Below, piece by piece: positions 1-5,966 of a stretch of DNA of 17,014 nucleotides; the first letter of the stretch is position 1; the number at the start of each line of letters is the position of its first letter. The notes beneath the pieces are model-generated. The model worked only from the letters and a program-made list of their open reading frames with translations. It ran no database searches and was not told the origin of the DNA. The position numbers and the translations under genes were made by a program. Source of the DNA: Rothia sp. HMSC078H08 (GTDB taxonomy: Bacteria; Actinomycetota; Actinomycetes; Actinomycetales; Micrococcaceae); assembly GCF_001808955.1 (NCBI RefSeq), contig NZ_KV795257.1, forward strand, positions 439,873 to 456,886, written 5' to 3'.

Positions 1-84
1 CGCTTCGCTTCGGGCACCCTGATGTCGCTACGGACGGCACCGACGCCTCTGCGCACACCAGACTAGCTATCTCGCAAAAGCCTG

Positions 85-171
85 AAAGGCGACAGCCCTC
101 CCCCGCCCCACACACAAAACACCAAACCACCAAGCAACACACTAAAAGGCGACAGCCCTCCCCCCGCCCCA
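85..171. repeat. Two direct repeat copies, about 60 bp apart
   Basis: The string AAAGGCGACAGCCCTCCC followed by a C-rich tail ending in CGCCCCA occurs at 85-110 and again at 145-171. The copies are identical except for one extra C in the tail of the second. The DNA between them is CA-rich and of low complexity. The function is unknown. They could be members of a dispersed intergenic repeat family or a local duplication. Confidence 0.7.
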
Positions 172-324
172 GTTCGCTAGGCACGGGGCGCACACACTGA
201 ACCACCGCGCAACCCAACGAACCGGCGGGATTCCACGAACCCCTGAACCACAGGACGTAAAGAGGAGCGGGGCGGCACATCGGTAGCGCGCCGCGTTTTC
301 CGGATGCGCCCTCAGGGTGTCATA

Positions 325-366
325 CGGACGCTCTCCGCAGCGAAGCAAGGAGGAGCGGAGCGTCCG
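325..366. repeat. GC-rich inverted repeat (stem-loop)
   Basis: CGGACGCT at 325-332 pairs with AGCGTCCG at 359-366. After a two-base bulge, CCGC at 335-338 pairs with GCGG at 355-358, giving a 12-bp stem around a purine-rich loop of about 16 nt. No T-run follows on either strand, so it is unlikely to be a simple terminator. No adjacent gene explains it. Confidence 0.6.
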
Positions 367-477
367 GGTGACGGGTGCCCCTGCGTAGGCGCGGAGGAAA
401 CATGCGGCGCGCGTCATCTGAAACAAAGCCGGACACAAGCTCCTCAAACCCAAAAACTGTATTTATTCGGGGAACGC

Positions 478-514
478 AAAAATCCCGCCGATTCCGAAGA
501 ATCAGCGGGATTTT
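478..514 (-). terminator. Rho-independent terminator of tRNA-Lys
   Basis: Read on the minus strand, AATCCCGCTGATTC and GAATCGGCGGGATT form a continuous 14-bp stem with one G-U pair, closed by a TTCG tetraloop. A run of five T follows. It begins about 8 nt after the tRNA-Lys 3' end, so it terminates that transcript. Confidence 0.9.
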
Positions 515-522
515 CTGTGAAG

Positions 523-595
523 TGCGCCCCCTGGGACTCGAACCCAGAACCCATTGATTAAGAGTCAATTGCTCTGCCAATTGAGCTAGAGGCGC
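523..595 (-). tRNA. tRNA-Lys (anticodon CTT)
   Basis: The minus strand folds as a standard 73-nt cloverleaf. The acceptor GCGCCTC pairs with GGGGCGC, with one U-G pair. The D arm is GCTCAATTGGCAGAGC, and the anticodon stem ATTGA/TCAAT carries the loop CTCTTAA, giving anticodon CTT, which reads AAG lysine codons. The T arm is CTGGG-TTCGAGT-CCCAG and the discriminator base is A. The 3' CCA is not encoded, so it must be added by a nucleotidyltransferase. The gene is monocistronic, with its own promoter upstream and a terminator immediately downstream. Confidence 0.97.
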
Positions 596-634
596 TTGTT
601 TTGTTTTTCAAGGTTTCCCTTGCAACAGAAAAAT

Positions 635-664
635 ACTATACGCGAGTTTTTGTGGTGTGCGCAA
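635..664 (-). promoter_or_regulatory. Promoter of tRNA-Lys
   Basis: On the minus strand a -35 element TTGCGC (659-664) and a -10 element TATAGT (635-640) are separated by 18 bp. The predicted transcription start, near 628, lies about 33 nt before the mature tRNA 5' end. The -10 matches the sigma-70 consensus at five of six positions. Confidence 0.7.
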
Positions 665-734
665 GTTGATTTGGAGTGAGCCTGGACACATTGTTTGGGT
701 GGGGTGTGTGGGACACTAGACTGTGTGTATTGCA

Positions 735-776
735 TGGGGCGCGTCCGCCCTTGGTACTGTGTGGGGTGCATCCGCC
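735..776. repeat. 15-bp direct repeat upstream of bcp
   Basis: TGGGGCGCGTCCGCC (735-749) and TGGGGTGCATCCGCC (762-776) match at 13 of 15 positions, with a 27-bp period. They lie 42 to 83 bp before the bcp start codon, where a regulator could bind, but no matching regulator is recognised in the window. Confidence 0.5.
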
Positions 777-817
777 GCTCTCCTGCTGTTCTCTATTGAT
801 GTTTTGAGGAGTTATTG

Positions 818-1294
818 ATGAGCGTTCGTCTTGAGCCGGGCACCCCGGCACCTGCTTTTACCCTTGCTGATGCGTCGGGTAAGGAGTACAGCCTGAGTGA
901 TTATGCGGGTAGCAAGGTGATTTTGTATTTTTATCCGAAGGCGTCGACTCCGGGTTGCACGAAGGAGGCGTGCGATTTCCGCGATAATTTGGCGTCGTTG
1001 AAGTCGTTGGGTTACGTGGTGTTGGGTGTTTCTCCGGATTCGCCGGCGGCTATTGCTCGTTTTGTGGAGAAGGAATCGTTGACGTTCCCGCTGCTGTCTG
1101 ATGCTGACCATGCGGTGGCTGAGGCGTATGGTGCGTGGGGTGAGAAGAAGAATTACGGCAAGGTGTATGAGGGTCTGATTCGTTCGACGTTTGTGATTGA
1201 TGAGCAGGGTGTTATTTCTGTGGCTCAGTACAATGTGCGTGCGACGGGTCATGTGGCGAAGCTGCGTCGTGATTTGGGTATTGACCCGAAGTAG
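818..1294 (+). CDS. bcp: Thiol peroxidase, Bcp/PrxQ-type peroxiredoxin
   Basis: A cytoplasmic peroxiredoxin that reduces hydrogen peroxide and organic hydroperoxides, using thioredoxin or a similar thiol donor for recycling. The 158-aa product is close to the usual family length of about 150-160. The motif STPGCTKEACDFRD holds the peroxidatic Cys47 in TPGCT and the resolving Cys52, the five-residue spacing typical of atypical 2-Cys Bcp enzymes. The N-terminal LEPGTPAPAFTL and the segment VILYFYPK are also characteristic. I chose ATG at 818 because GAGGAG (806-811) lies 6 nt upstream. A TTG codon directly before it is in frame but worse placed. The gene diverges from tRNA-Lys and is followed by tRNA-Leu, so it appears monocistronic. 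Its codons favour G and T at third positions, unlike mqo downstream. Confidence 0.95.
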   Translation: MSVRLEPGTPAPAFTLADASGKEYSLSDYAGSKVILYFYPKASTPGCTKEACDFRDNLASLKSLGYVVLGVSPDSPAAIARFVEKESLTFPLLSDADHAVAEAYGAWGEKKNYGKVYEGLIRSTFVIDEQGVISVAQYNVRATGHVAKLRRDLGIDPK

Positions 1295-1399
1295 GGTCAC
1301 GTTTTCTGGGGTTTGCGTATCGCTGTTCTACTGCTTCTTGAGGGGCTGGTGTTCGGCGTGTTTGCGGGCTTTTTGCCCTATGGGGGCTTCTTTTAAGGC

Positions 1400-1428
1400 T
1401 TGGAGAACCTTGGTTCCTGGTGTACACT
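1400..1428 (+). promoter_or_regulatory. Promoter of tRNA-Leu
   Basis: TTGGAG (1400-1405) and TACACT (1423-1428) are separated by exactly 17 bp, a good sigma-70 arrangement. Transcription would start near 1435, about 45 nt before the tRNA 5' end. Confidence 0.65.
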
Positions 1429-1479
1429 AATTTTTTGTTGCCTCAGACGCATGCATCTTCGGATGTGGGGTGACACTGC

Positions 1480-1561
1480 GCGCGAGTGGTGAAATTGGCA
1501 GACACGCAGGATTTAGGTTCCTGTGCCTTATGGCGTGGGGGTTCAAGTCCCCCCTCGCGCA
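1480..1561 (+). tRNA. tRNA-Leu (anticodon TAG)
   Basis: An 82-nt class II tRNA. The acceptor GCGCGAG pairs with CTCGCGC. The anticodon stem CAGGA/TCCTG carries the loop TTTAGGT, giving anticodon TAG, which reads CUA leucine codons. The long variable arm TGCCTTATGGCGT follows, then the T arm GGGGG-TTCAAGT-CCCCC and discriminator A. The 3' CCA is not encoded. A promoter lies upstream and a terminator directly downstream. Confidence 0.97.
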
Positions 1562-1578
1562 CACACATTTACATTGGG

Positions 1579-1615
1579 CCCGCCGTCACGGTTTTCGTGG
1601 CGGCGGGTTTTCTTG
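1579..1615 (+). terminator. Rho-independent terminator of tRNA-Leu
   Basis: CCCGCCGTCACG (1579-1590) pairs with CGTGGCGGCGGG (1596-1607) as a 12-bp stem with one G-U pair and a five-base loop. A T-rich tail, TTTTCTT, follows. It starts 18 nt after the tRNA-Leu 3' end. Confidence 0.9.
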
Positions 1616-1710
1616 TATGTGCCTTACCGGGGTGGGTGTGTCTCGCCCGGTTGGGTGTTGAACCGTTATCCTGAGAGATAAGCATCCGCGACGGAAGAGA
1701 GGACCCTCCC

Positions 1711-3909
1711 GTGCAGCATCAGCCTTATGCATCGTCAGCTGTTGGCAATTCTGATGCGCTGCTTCGAGCCACTGTCGGCTCGAGTGGCTTGAGTCGACGC
1801 GCCGTTTTGCGTTTTGGCGCACTTTTTAGTGCTGGTTTGGCGCTTTCTGCGTGTTCTGGTCAGTCTTCTGCTGGTTCGTCTGCTGGGTCTTCGGCGAGTG
1901 CGTCGTCTGCTGATGCGCGTCGTGTGTTCCGTTTTGCGCAGGGTGCGGCGCCGTTGGGTTTGGATCCGGCGTTGTTTCCTGTGGCGAGTACGTATCAGGT
2001 GACGGCGCAGGTTTTGCAGACGTTGTTGGTGGCGAATCATTACACGGGTGATCCTGAGGTTCAGGATTCTTTGTGTAGTGCGTGGACGGTTTCTGATGAC
2101 CGTTTGGTGCATACGTTTGTGTTGCGTGAGGCGCATTTTAGTAACGGTTCTGCGTTGACTGCGGATGCTGTGGTGCAGAATTTCCAGAGGTGGCAGGCGT
2201 TGGCTACGGGTGAGGGTACTGCAGCTCATGCGGTGCCTGCTCAGCCTTTGTTTGCGTGGGGTTTTGGTGTGCCGAAGCCGGGTTCTATTGATCCTTCGGC
2301 GGTGGAGCCTGCGCCTGTTCAGGCGTCTCCGTCGGGTGCGACGACTCCGTCAGCAAGTGCTTCCCCGTCTGCTTCTGCGAGTGCTTCTGAGACCGCCTCC
2401 CCGAGCACTTCCCCGTCGGCTTCTGCTTCTTCTGATGCCGCTACCCCGAGCGCCTCTGCGAGCGCTTCTGATGCTGCACATCCGGGCGATAAGAAGACCA
2501 GCAAGAAGGCGGATGCTCAGTCGTCTGCGGTGCAGTCGTTCTTGCCGCTGGTTTCGTCGGTGGTGGCGAAGGGTAACTCTGTGGTGGTGACGCTGTCGCG
2601 TCCTTCTCTGGCGTTCCCGCGTATTTTGACGCAGCAGGCGTTTGGCATTATTGATCCTTCGCTTTTTGGTGCGGATCAGAAGCTGACGGGTAACCCGGTG
2701 GGTACGGGTGCGTTCCATGTGGAGTCGTTCGAGGCTGGCACGGTTCGCTTGCTGAAGAATACCCATTTTGATGGTCAGGCACCTGAGCTGGATGAGATTC
2801 AGATTTCGACCCTCACTTCGTCGGATAAGCGTTATTTTGCGCTGATGCAGGGTCATATTGATGCGTGTGATCAGGTGAATTCGTCTGATCTGGGTCAGTT
2901 GGCGCGTGATGGTTATCAGACGCCGGGCCGTGACCCGTTCTCGCTGGTGTATTTGGGCTTGAATACGGCGCATCCGGTATTGAAGAATATTTCGGTGCGT
3001 CGCGCTATTTCGCATGCTGTGGATCGCGGTGCACTACGTCAGTATTATCCGCAGGGCACCTCGGATGCGCAGACGCTGATTTCGCCGTCGTTCCGTATTA
3101 AGGCTGATGATGCGAAGGATTACACGGACCGCAATCAGGATATGGCGCGCTCGCTGCTGGCGACGGCTGGGTACGACAATCAGGTGATTGAGTGCTACTA
3201 CCCTGCTGACGTTTCTCTGCCGTGGATGGATACTCCTCAGAAGGTGTATTCGGAGATGGTGGCTTCGCTGATTGAGGTGGGTTTGAATATTAAGCCGGTG
3301 CCTCTGCCGTGGGCTGAGTATCTGCCGAAGAGCCGCGAGGTTTCTTCTGAACGCGGTATTACGCTGGCCGGTTTCTACGGCATGTACCGTGACCCGTACG
3401 CATTCTTTGGCCCGGTGTTGGCGCCGCTGATTGCTGAGCATCAGGTGCGTTCGTTGATTGCGAATGCGCCGTCGGATATGACGACTGGTTTGACGAAGAA
3501 GAGTTCTGATGTGCCGTCGTCGGGTGGTGCGAATTCGAATGTGCGGATTTCTGCGACTCCGAGCCCGCAGCCGAGTTATTCGCCGGACCCGTTGACGCCT
3601 GAGGAGGAGGCTTCGGCTTCTGCTTCGCCGAGCCCGTCGGCGTCGCCTTCGCCGCAGCCTACTGCTGTGGCGGTTGCGCCGTCGCCTCGTTTTACGGAGA
3701 TTTTGGAGGCGATTCGTACCGCGGATTCTGCCGATTCGGTGGATTCGCAGCGCGAGTTGTATGCGAAGGTTGTGTCTCAGCTGGGTCAGTTCATGCCGGC
3801 GGTTCCGTTGCTGAATGTGACGTCGAAGGTGGCGGTGAGCCGTGAGGTTCAGGGCTATCAGACGGAGCAGAATGCGATTGAGCTGTTCGGTAAGCTGCGC
3901 AAGTCGTAG
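1711..3909 (+). CDS. Family-5 ABC transporter substrate-binding lipoprotein with two low-complexity insertions
   Basis: Probable extracytoplasmic solute-binding protein of the SBP_bac_5 (peptide/opine/nickel) family. The N-terminus has a twin-arginine motif SRRAVLRF (Arg29-Arg30), a hydrophobic stretch and a lipobox LSAC, with Cys48 as the predicted lipidated residue, so it should be Tat-exported and membrane-anchored. Family-like segments include RFAQGAAPLGLDPALFP near residue 75, TGNPVGTGAFHVESFEAG, and VRRAISHAVDRGALRQYYPQ. At 732 aa it is longer than the roughly 530-600 aa of typical members. The excess lies in two Ser/Ala/Pro-rich insertions, residues about 206-265 and 612-653. The start is GTG, with GAGAGGA about 8 nt upstream. 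No permease or ATPase gene is adjacent, so it is an orphan component here and its substrate cannot be inferred. A terminator follows. Confidence 0.88.
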   Translation: MQHQPYASSAVGNSDALLRATVGSSGLSRRAVLRFGALFSAGLALSACSGQSSAGSSAGSSASASSADARRVFRFAQGAAPLGLDPALFPVASTYQVTAQVLQTLLVANHYTGDPEVQDSLCSAWTVSDDRLVHTFVLREAHFSNGSALTADAVVQNFQRWQALATGEGTAAHAVPAQPLFAWGFGVPKPGSIDPSAVEPAPVQASPSGATTPSASASPSASASASETASPSTSPSASASSDAATPSASASASDAAHPGDKKTSKKADAQSSAVQSFLPLVSSVVAKGNSVVVTLSRPSLAFPRILTQQAFGIIDPSLFGADQKLTGNPVGTGAFHVESFEAGTVRLLKNTHFDGQAPELDEIQISTLTSSDKRYFALMQGHIDACDQVNSSDLGQLARDGYQTPGRDPFSLVYLGLNTAHPVLKNISVRRAISHAVDRGALRQYYPQGTSDAQTLISPSFRIKADDAKDYTDRNQDMARSLLATAGYDNQVIECYYPADVSLPWMDTPQKVYSEMVASLIEVGLNIKPVPLPWAEYLPKSREVSSERGITLAGFYGMYRDPYAFFGPVLAPLIAEHQVRSLIANAPSDMTTGLTKKSSDVPSSGGANSNVRISATPSPQPSYSPDPLTPEEEASASASPSPSASPSPQPTAVAVAPSPRFTEILEAIRTADSADSVDSQRELYAKVVSQLGQFMPAVPLLNVTSKVAVSREVQGYQTEQNAIELFGKLRKS

Positions 3910-4223
3910 CCTGCGTTTTTAGCTTTTGCGGAAAGGGGTGCATCCCGGTTGGGGTGTGCCCCTTTTGCTACTTTTGGTGGCTTTCGGGGAGCCGGTGGGC
4001 GGGTGCTTCTGAGGGTGCTTTTGGGTTGTTGCCAGTGGGTGTAGCAAATGCGCGCGATTACGGGTCTTTTCGACCCTAAGAGATTTATTGATATGAACTG
4101 CAACACTCTCTCTCGTTTTGTGGATTCTGGCTATGCCAACCCCGCTAAAAGGAGTAGGCTAGATGATGTACCCCACATTCACTGTGCCCAGGCCGGGCAC
4201 CCGCACCCCTAAGGGAGAATTCA
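3910..4223. other. Spacer between the lipoprotein gene and mqo
   Basis: This 314-bp spacer holds a strong terminator (3932-3966), a small GGGTC/GACCC hairpin (about 4063-4077), and a short upstream ORF that runs into mqo. I found no convincing promoter with both -35 and -10 elements. TAGGCT at 4155-4160 resembles an actinobacterial -10 hexamer but lacks a clear -35 partner. The mqo promoter must lie here. The plus-strand base composition switches from G/T-rich to A/C-rich within this spacer. Confidence 0.5.
3932..3966 (+). terminator. Rho-independent terminator of the lipoprotein gene
   Basis: AAAGGGGTGCATCCC pairs with GGGGTGTGCCCCTTT around a GGTT loop, a stem of about 15 bp including three G-U pairs. 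Its right arm ends in TTTT. It starts 22 nt after the stop codon. The A-rich left arm means it could also act on minus-strand transcripts. Confidence 0.85.
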
Positions 4224-4240
4224 GTGGTAGCACGTACTGA
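4163..4240 (+). CDS. Possible 25-codon upstream ORF overlapping the mqo start
   Basis: A short frame starts at ATG-ATG (4163, 4166) and ends with TGA at 4238-4240. AAAAGGAG (4147-4154) lies 8 nt upstream of the first ATG, which is a better Shine-Dalgarno than many in this window. The frame overlaps the first 17 nt of mqo in a different reading frame. The peptide is Pro/Thr-rich (it begins [12 protein letters not shown]) and has no membrane or signal character. It could be a leader peptide that couples or restrains mqo translation, or a chance ORF behind a chance purine run. No homology could be checked. Confidence 0.35.
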   Translation: MMYPTFTVPRPGTRTPKGEFSGSTY

Positions 4241-5705
4241 ACGAACCGACGTCGTCCTGGTGGGCGGCGGCATCATGAGCGCCACCCTCGGCGTGTTCCT
4301 CAAGGAACTCGAGCCGACCTGGAACATCATCCTGCTTGAGCGCCTCGACAAGGCCGCCCAGGAGTCCACCAACCCCTGGAACAACGCCGGTACCGGCCAC
4401 TCGGCACTGTGCGAGCTCAACTACGCCCCCGCCGGCCCCGACGGCACCGTCTCCACCGCCAAGGCGTTGAACATCAACGAGCAGTTCCAGATTTCCCGCC
4501 AGTTCTGGGCATCCCTGGTTGAAGAAAAGATTCTGGACAACACCGACTTCATCAACCCGGTTCCGCACATGTCCCTGGTCTTCGGCGAGGATCACTCCAA
4601 GTACCTGGCCGCACGTTTCGACGCCTTCCGCAAGGAGAAGCTCTTCGAGCGCATGGAATTCTCCACCAAGCGCGAGAAGATTGCCGAGTGGGCACCGCTG
4701 ACCGTGAACGGCCGCAAGGGCAACGAACCCATCGCCGCCACCTGGGCTCCCGAAGGTACCGATGTTGACTTCGGCGCCCTCACCCAGCAGATGATTGACT
4801 ACCTGCAGCCCAGGGGCGTTGAGGTTCGCTACGGCTACCAGGTCACCAACCTGAACCGCGAGTCCAACGGCTCCTGGACCGTTGACGCGATTAACCGCAT
4901 CAACAAGGAAGAGCCGCTGACCATTAACGCTAAGTTCGTGTTCCTCGGCGCCGGTGGCGGTGCCCTGCACCTGCTGCAGAAGTCCGGCATCAAGGAAGGT
5001 AAGGGCTACGGCGGCTTCCCCGTCTCGGGCCTGTTCCTGCGCAACACCCACGAGGCTACCGCACAGAAGCACAACGCAAAGGTCTACGGCCAGGCATCCG
5101 TGGGTGCTCCCCCGATGTCCGTGCCTCACCTGGATACCCGCTACGTGGACGGCAAGCGTGCCCTCATGTTCGGCCCCTACGCAGGTTTCAAGACCAACTT
5201 CCTGAAGCAGGGCTCCCTGCTGGATCTGCCGCTGTCCCTGCGCCCGCACAACATCTACCCGATGACCCGCGCAGGCATCGACAACCTGTCCCTGGTTAAG
5301 TACCTGCTCTCCGAGCTGGTCAAGGACAAGAACGCACGCCTCGAGTCGCTGTACCAGTACTATCCCGAGGCTGTTGGCGGCGAGTGGGAGCTCATCGAGG
5401 CTGGCCAGCGCGTTCAGATTATGAAGAAGGACGCGAAGAAGGGCGGCATCCTGCAGTTCGGTACCGAGGTTGTCTCCGCAGCGGACGGCTCCATCGCGGC
5501 TTTGCTGGGTGCATCCCCCGGTGCTTCCACCGCGGCTCCGATTATGCTGAACCTGCTGGCTAAGTGCTTCCCCTCCAAGATTGCCGGTTGGGAGCCTCGC
5601 CTGAAGGAGCTCATCCCCGGTTACGGTGTGAAGCTCAACGATAACCACGACCTGGCTGATGAGCTGATGGCTCACACCGCTAAGGTTCTGGGTATTCACA
5701 ACTAG
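4224..5705 (+). CDS. mqo: Malate:quinone oxidoreductase
   Basis: FAD-dependent peripheral membrane enzyme that oxidises L-malate to oxaloacetate and passes electrons to the quinone pool. It is the TCA-cycle malate-oxidising step in many actinobacteria. At 493 aa it is full length for the family. The N-terminal dinucleotide-binding segment [19 protein letters not shown] (about residues 10-28) and the following [20 protein letters not shown] and [11 protein letters not shown] are hallmark Mqo sequences. Also typical are [19 protein letters not shown] and the C-terminal [19 protein letters not shown]. The start is GTG at 4224, with AAGGGAG (4211-4217) 6 nt upstream. Codon use is strongly C-ending, suggesting high expression and contrasting sharply with the gene before it. 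A small upstream ORF overlaps its start. Confidence 0.97.
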   Translation: MVARTERTDVVLVGGGIMSATLGVFLKELEPTWNIILLERLDKAAQESTNPWNNAGTGHSALCELNYAPAGPDGTVSTAKALNINEQFQISRQFWASLVEEKILDNTDFINPVPHMSLVFGEDHSKYLAARFDAFRKEKLFERMEFSTKREKIAEWAPLTVNGRKGNEPIAATWAPEGTDVDFGALTQQMIDYLQPRGVEVRYGYQVTNLNRESNGSWTVDAINRINKEEPLTINAKFVFLGAGGGALHLLQKSGIKEGKGYGGFPVSGLFLRNTHEATAQKHNAKVYGQASVGAPPMSVPHLDTRYVDGKRALMFGPYAGFKTNFLKQGSLLDLPLSLRPHNIYPMTRAGIDNLSLVKYLLSELVKDKNARLESLYQYYPEAVGGEWELIEAGQRVQIMKKDAKKGGILQFGTEVVSAADGSIAALLGASPGASTAAPIMLNLLAKCFPSKIAGWEPRLKELIPGYGVKLNDNHDLADELMAHTAKVLGIHN

Positions 5706-5746
5706 TTTTCAGTTAGGCTCAGCAGGTAGCTTTATACCCTAGCTGA

Positions 5747-5768
5747 CAAGCCTTTTTTGAGGCTTTTC
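5747..5768 (+). terminator. Probable terminator of mqo
   Basis: AAGCCT (5748-5753) and AGGCTT (5760-5765) form a 6-bp stem around TTTTTG, followed by further T residues. It lies about 42 nt after the mqo stop. The stem is short and partly A/T, so efficiency is uncertain. Confidence 0.6.
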
Positions 5769-5788
5769 GGGGCGGTTACCCTCTCTAA

Positions 5789-5804
5789 CTGACCGACAGG
5801 TCAG
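5789..5804. promoter_or_regulatory. Perfect 16-bp dyad, possible operator
   Basis: CTGACC-GACA-GGTCAG is a perfect inverted repeat with 6-bp arms and a 4-bp centre. The spacing and the TGACC/GGTCA half-sites resemble operators bound by TetR-family repressors. It lies about 43 bp upstream of the -10 of yihY and about 84 bp past the mqo stop. No regulator gene is present in the window, so its binding protein is unknown. Confidence 0.5.
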
Positions 5805-5831
5805 CTATCTGCACTCGCAGAAAAATGCGGG

Positions 5832-5852
5832 AGGGTTAGAAAACCCTATAAT
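5832..5852 (+). promoter_or_regulatory. yihY promoter -10 with overlapping dyad
   Basis: A consensus -10 TATAAT lies at 5847-5852. No good -35 is seen at 16-18 bp, which suggests an activator-dependent or otherwise unusual promoter. The perfect dyad AGGGTT-AGAA-AACCCT (5832-5847) ends on the first base of the -10, where a bound protein would be expected to block RNA polymerase. Transcription should start near 5859, leaving a leader of about 108 nt. Confidence 0.5.
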
Positions 5853-5860
5853 GTCACCGC

Positions 5861-5933
5861 AGGGGCGGGAAGGACAGCTCATTGTTCTCCTCGCCCCTTC
5901 TGTGCGCCCACACACTGAAGCTCATAGGCGCAC
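5861..5933 (+). promoter_or_regulatory. Structured 5' leader of yihY (two stem-loops)
   Basis: The predicted leader holds two hairpins. In the first, AGGGGCG (5861-5867) pairs with CGCCCCT (5892-5898), extended by AGGA/TCCT beyond a three-base bulge. In the second, GTGCGCC (5902-5908) pairs with GGCGCAC (5927-5933). A short GTGTACAC palindrome follows (5937-5944), before the ribosome binding site at 5956. I do not recognise a known riboswitch class. It could be a cis-regulatory RNA or simply GC-rich leader structure. Confidence 0.4.
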
Positions 5934-5966
5934 CACTGTGTACACCCCATCATTCAAGGAGCCCCA

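Larger units (their letters stand above)
1..477. other. Gene-free, repeat-bearing stretch at the left edge
   Basis: I see no credible gene here. The reading frames that are open lack ribosome binding sites, are rich in Arg, Pro, Cys and Ala, and overlap one another on both strands, as expected by chance in GC-rich DNA. The stretch holds a 26-27 nt direct repeat (copies at 85-110 and 145-171), a long GC-rich inverted repeat (325-366), and low-complexity CA-rich DNA between them (about 105-145). It ends at the terminator of the minus-strand tRNA-Lys. The window edge cuts whatever lies to the left. Confidence 0.6.

Noticed and set aside
142..453. A 103-codon minus-strand open frame in the left gene-free region
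   Set aside because: It has no ribosome binding site, a composition rich in Arg, Cys, Ala and Leu typical of chance GC-rich frames, and it spans the direct repeat and the inverted repeat. Overlapping frames are open on the other strand as well.
1367..1379. Short GGGC-TTTTT-GCCC hairpin after bcp considered as a terminator
   Set aside because: The stem has only 4 bp and no T-run directly follows it, so I could not support it as a terminator.
2322..2505. The Ser/Ala-rich region of the lipoprotein gene considered as a frameshift or assembly artefact
   Set aside because: The frame stays open on both sides, with family-like sequence before and after it, and a second similar tract occurs later in the same frame.
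4221..5699. A long minus-strand open frame antisense to mqo
   Set aside because: It mirrors mqo almost exactly, as expected when the sense strand has strong codon bias. The sense frame encodes all Mqo hallmarks and has a good ribosome binding site.
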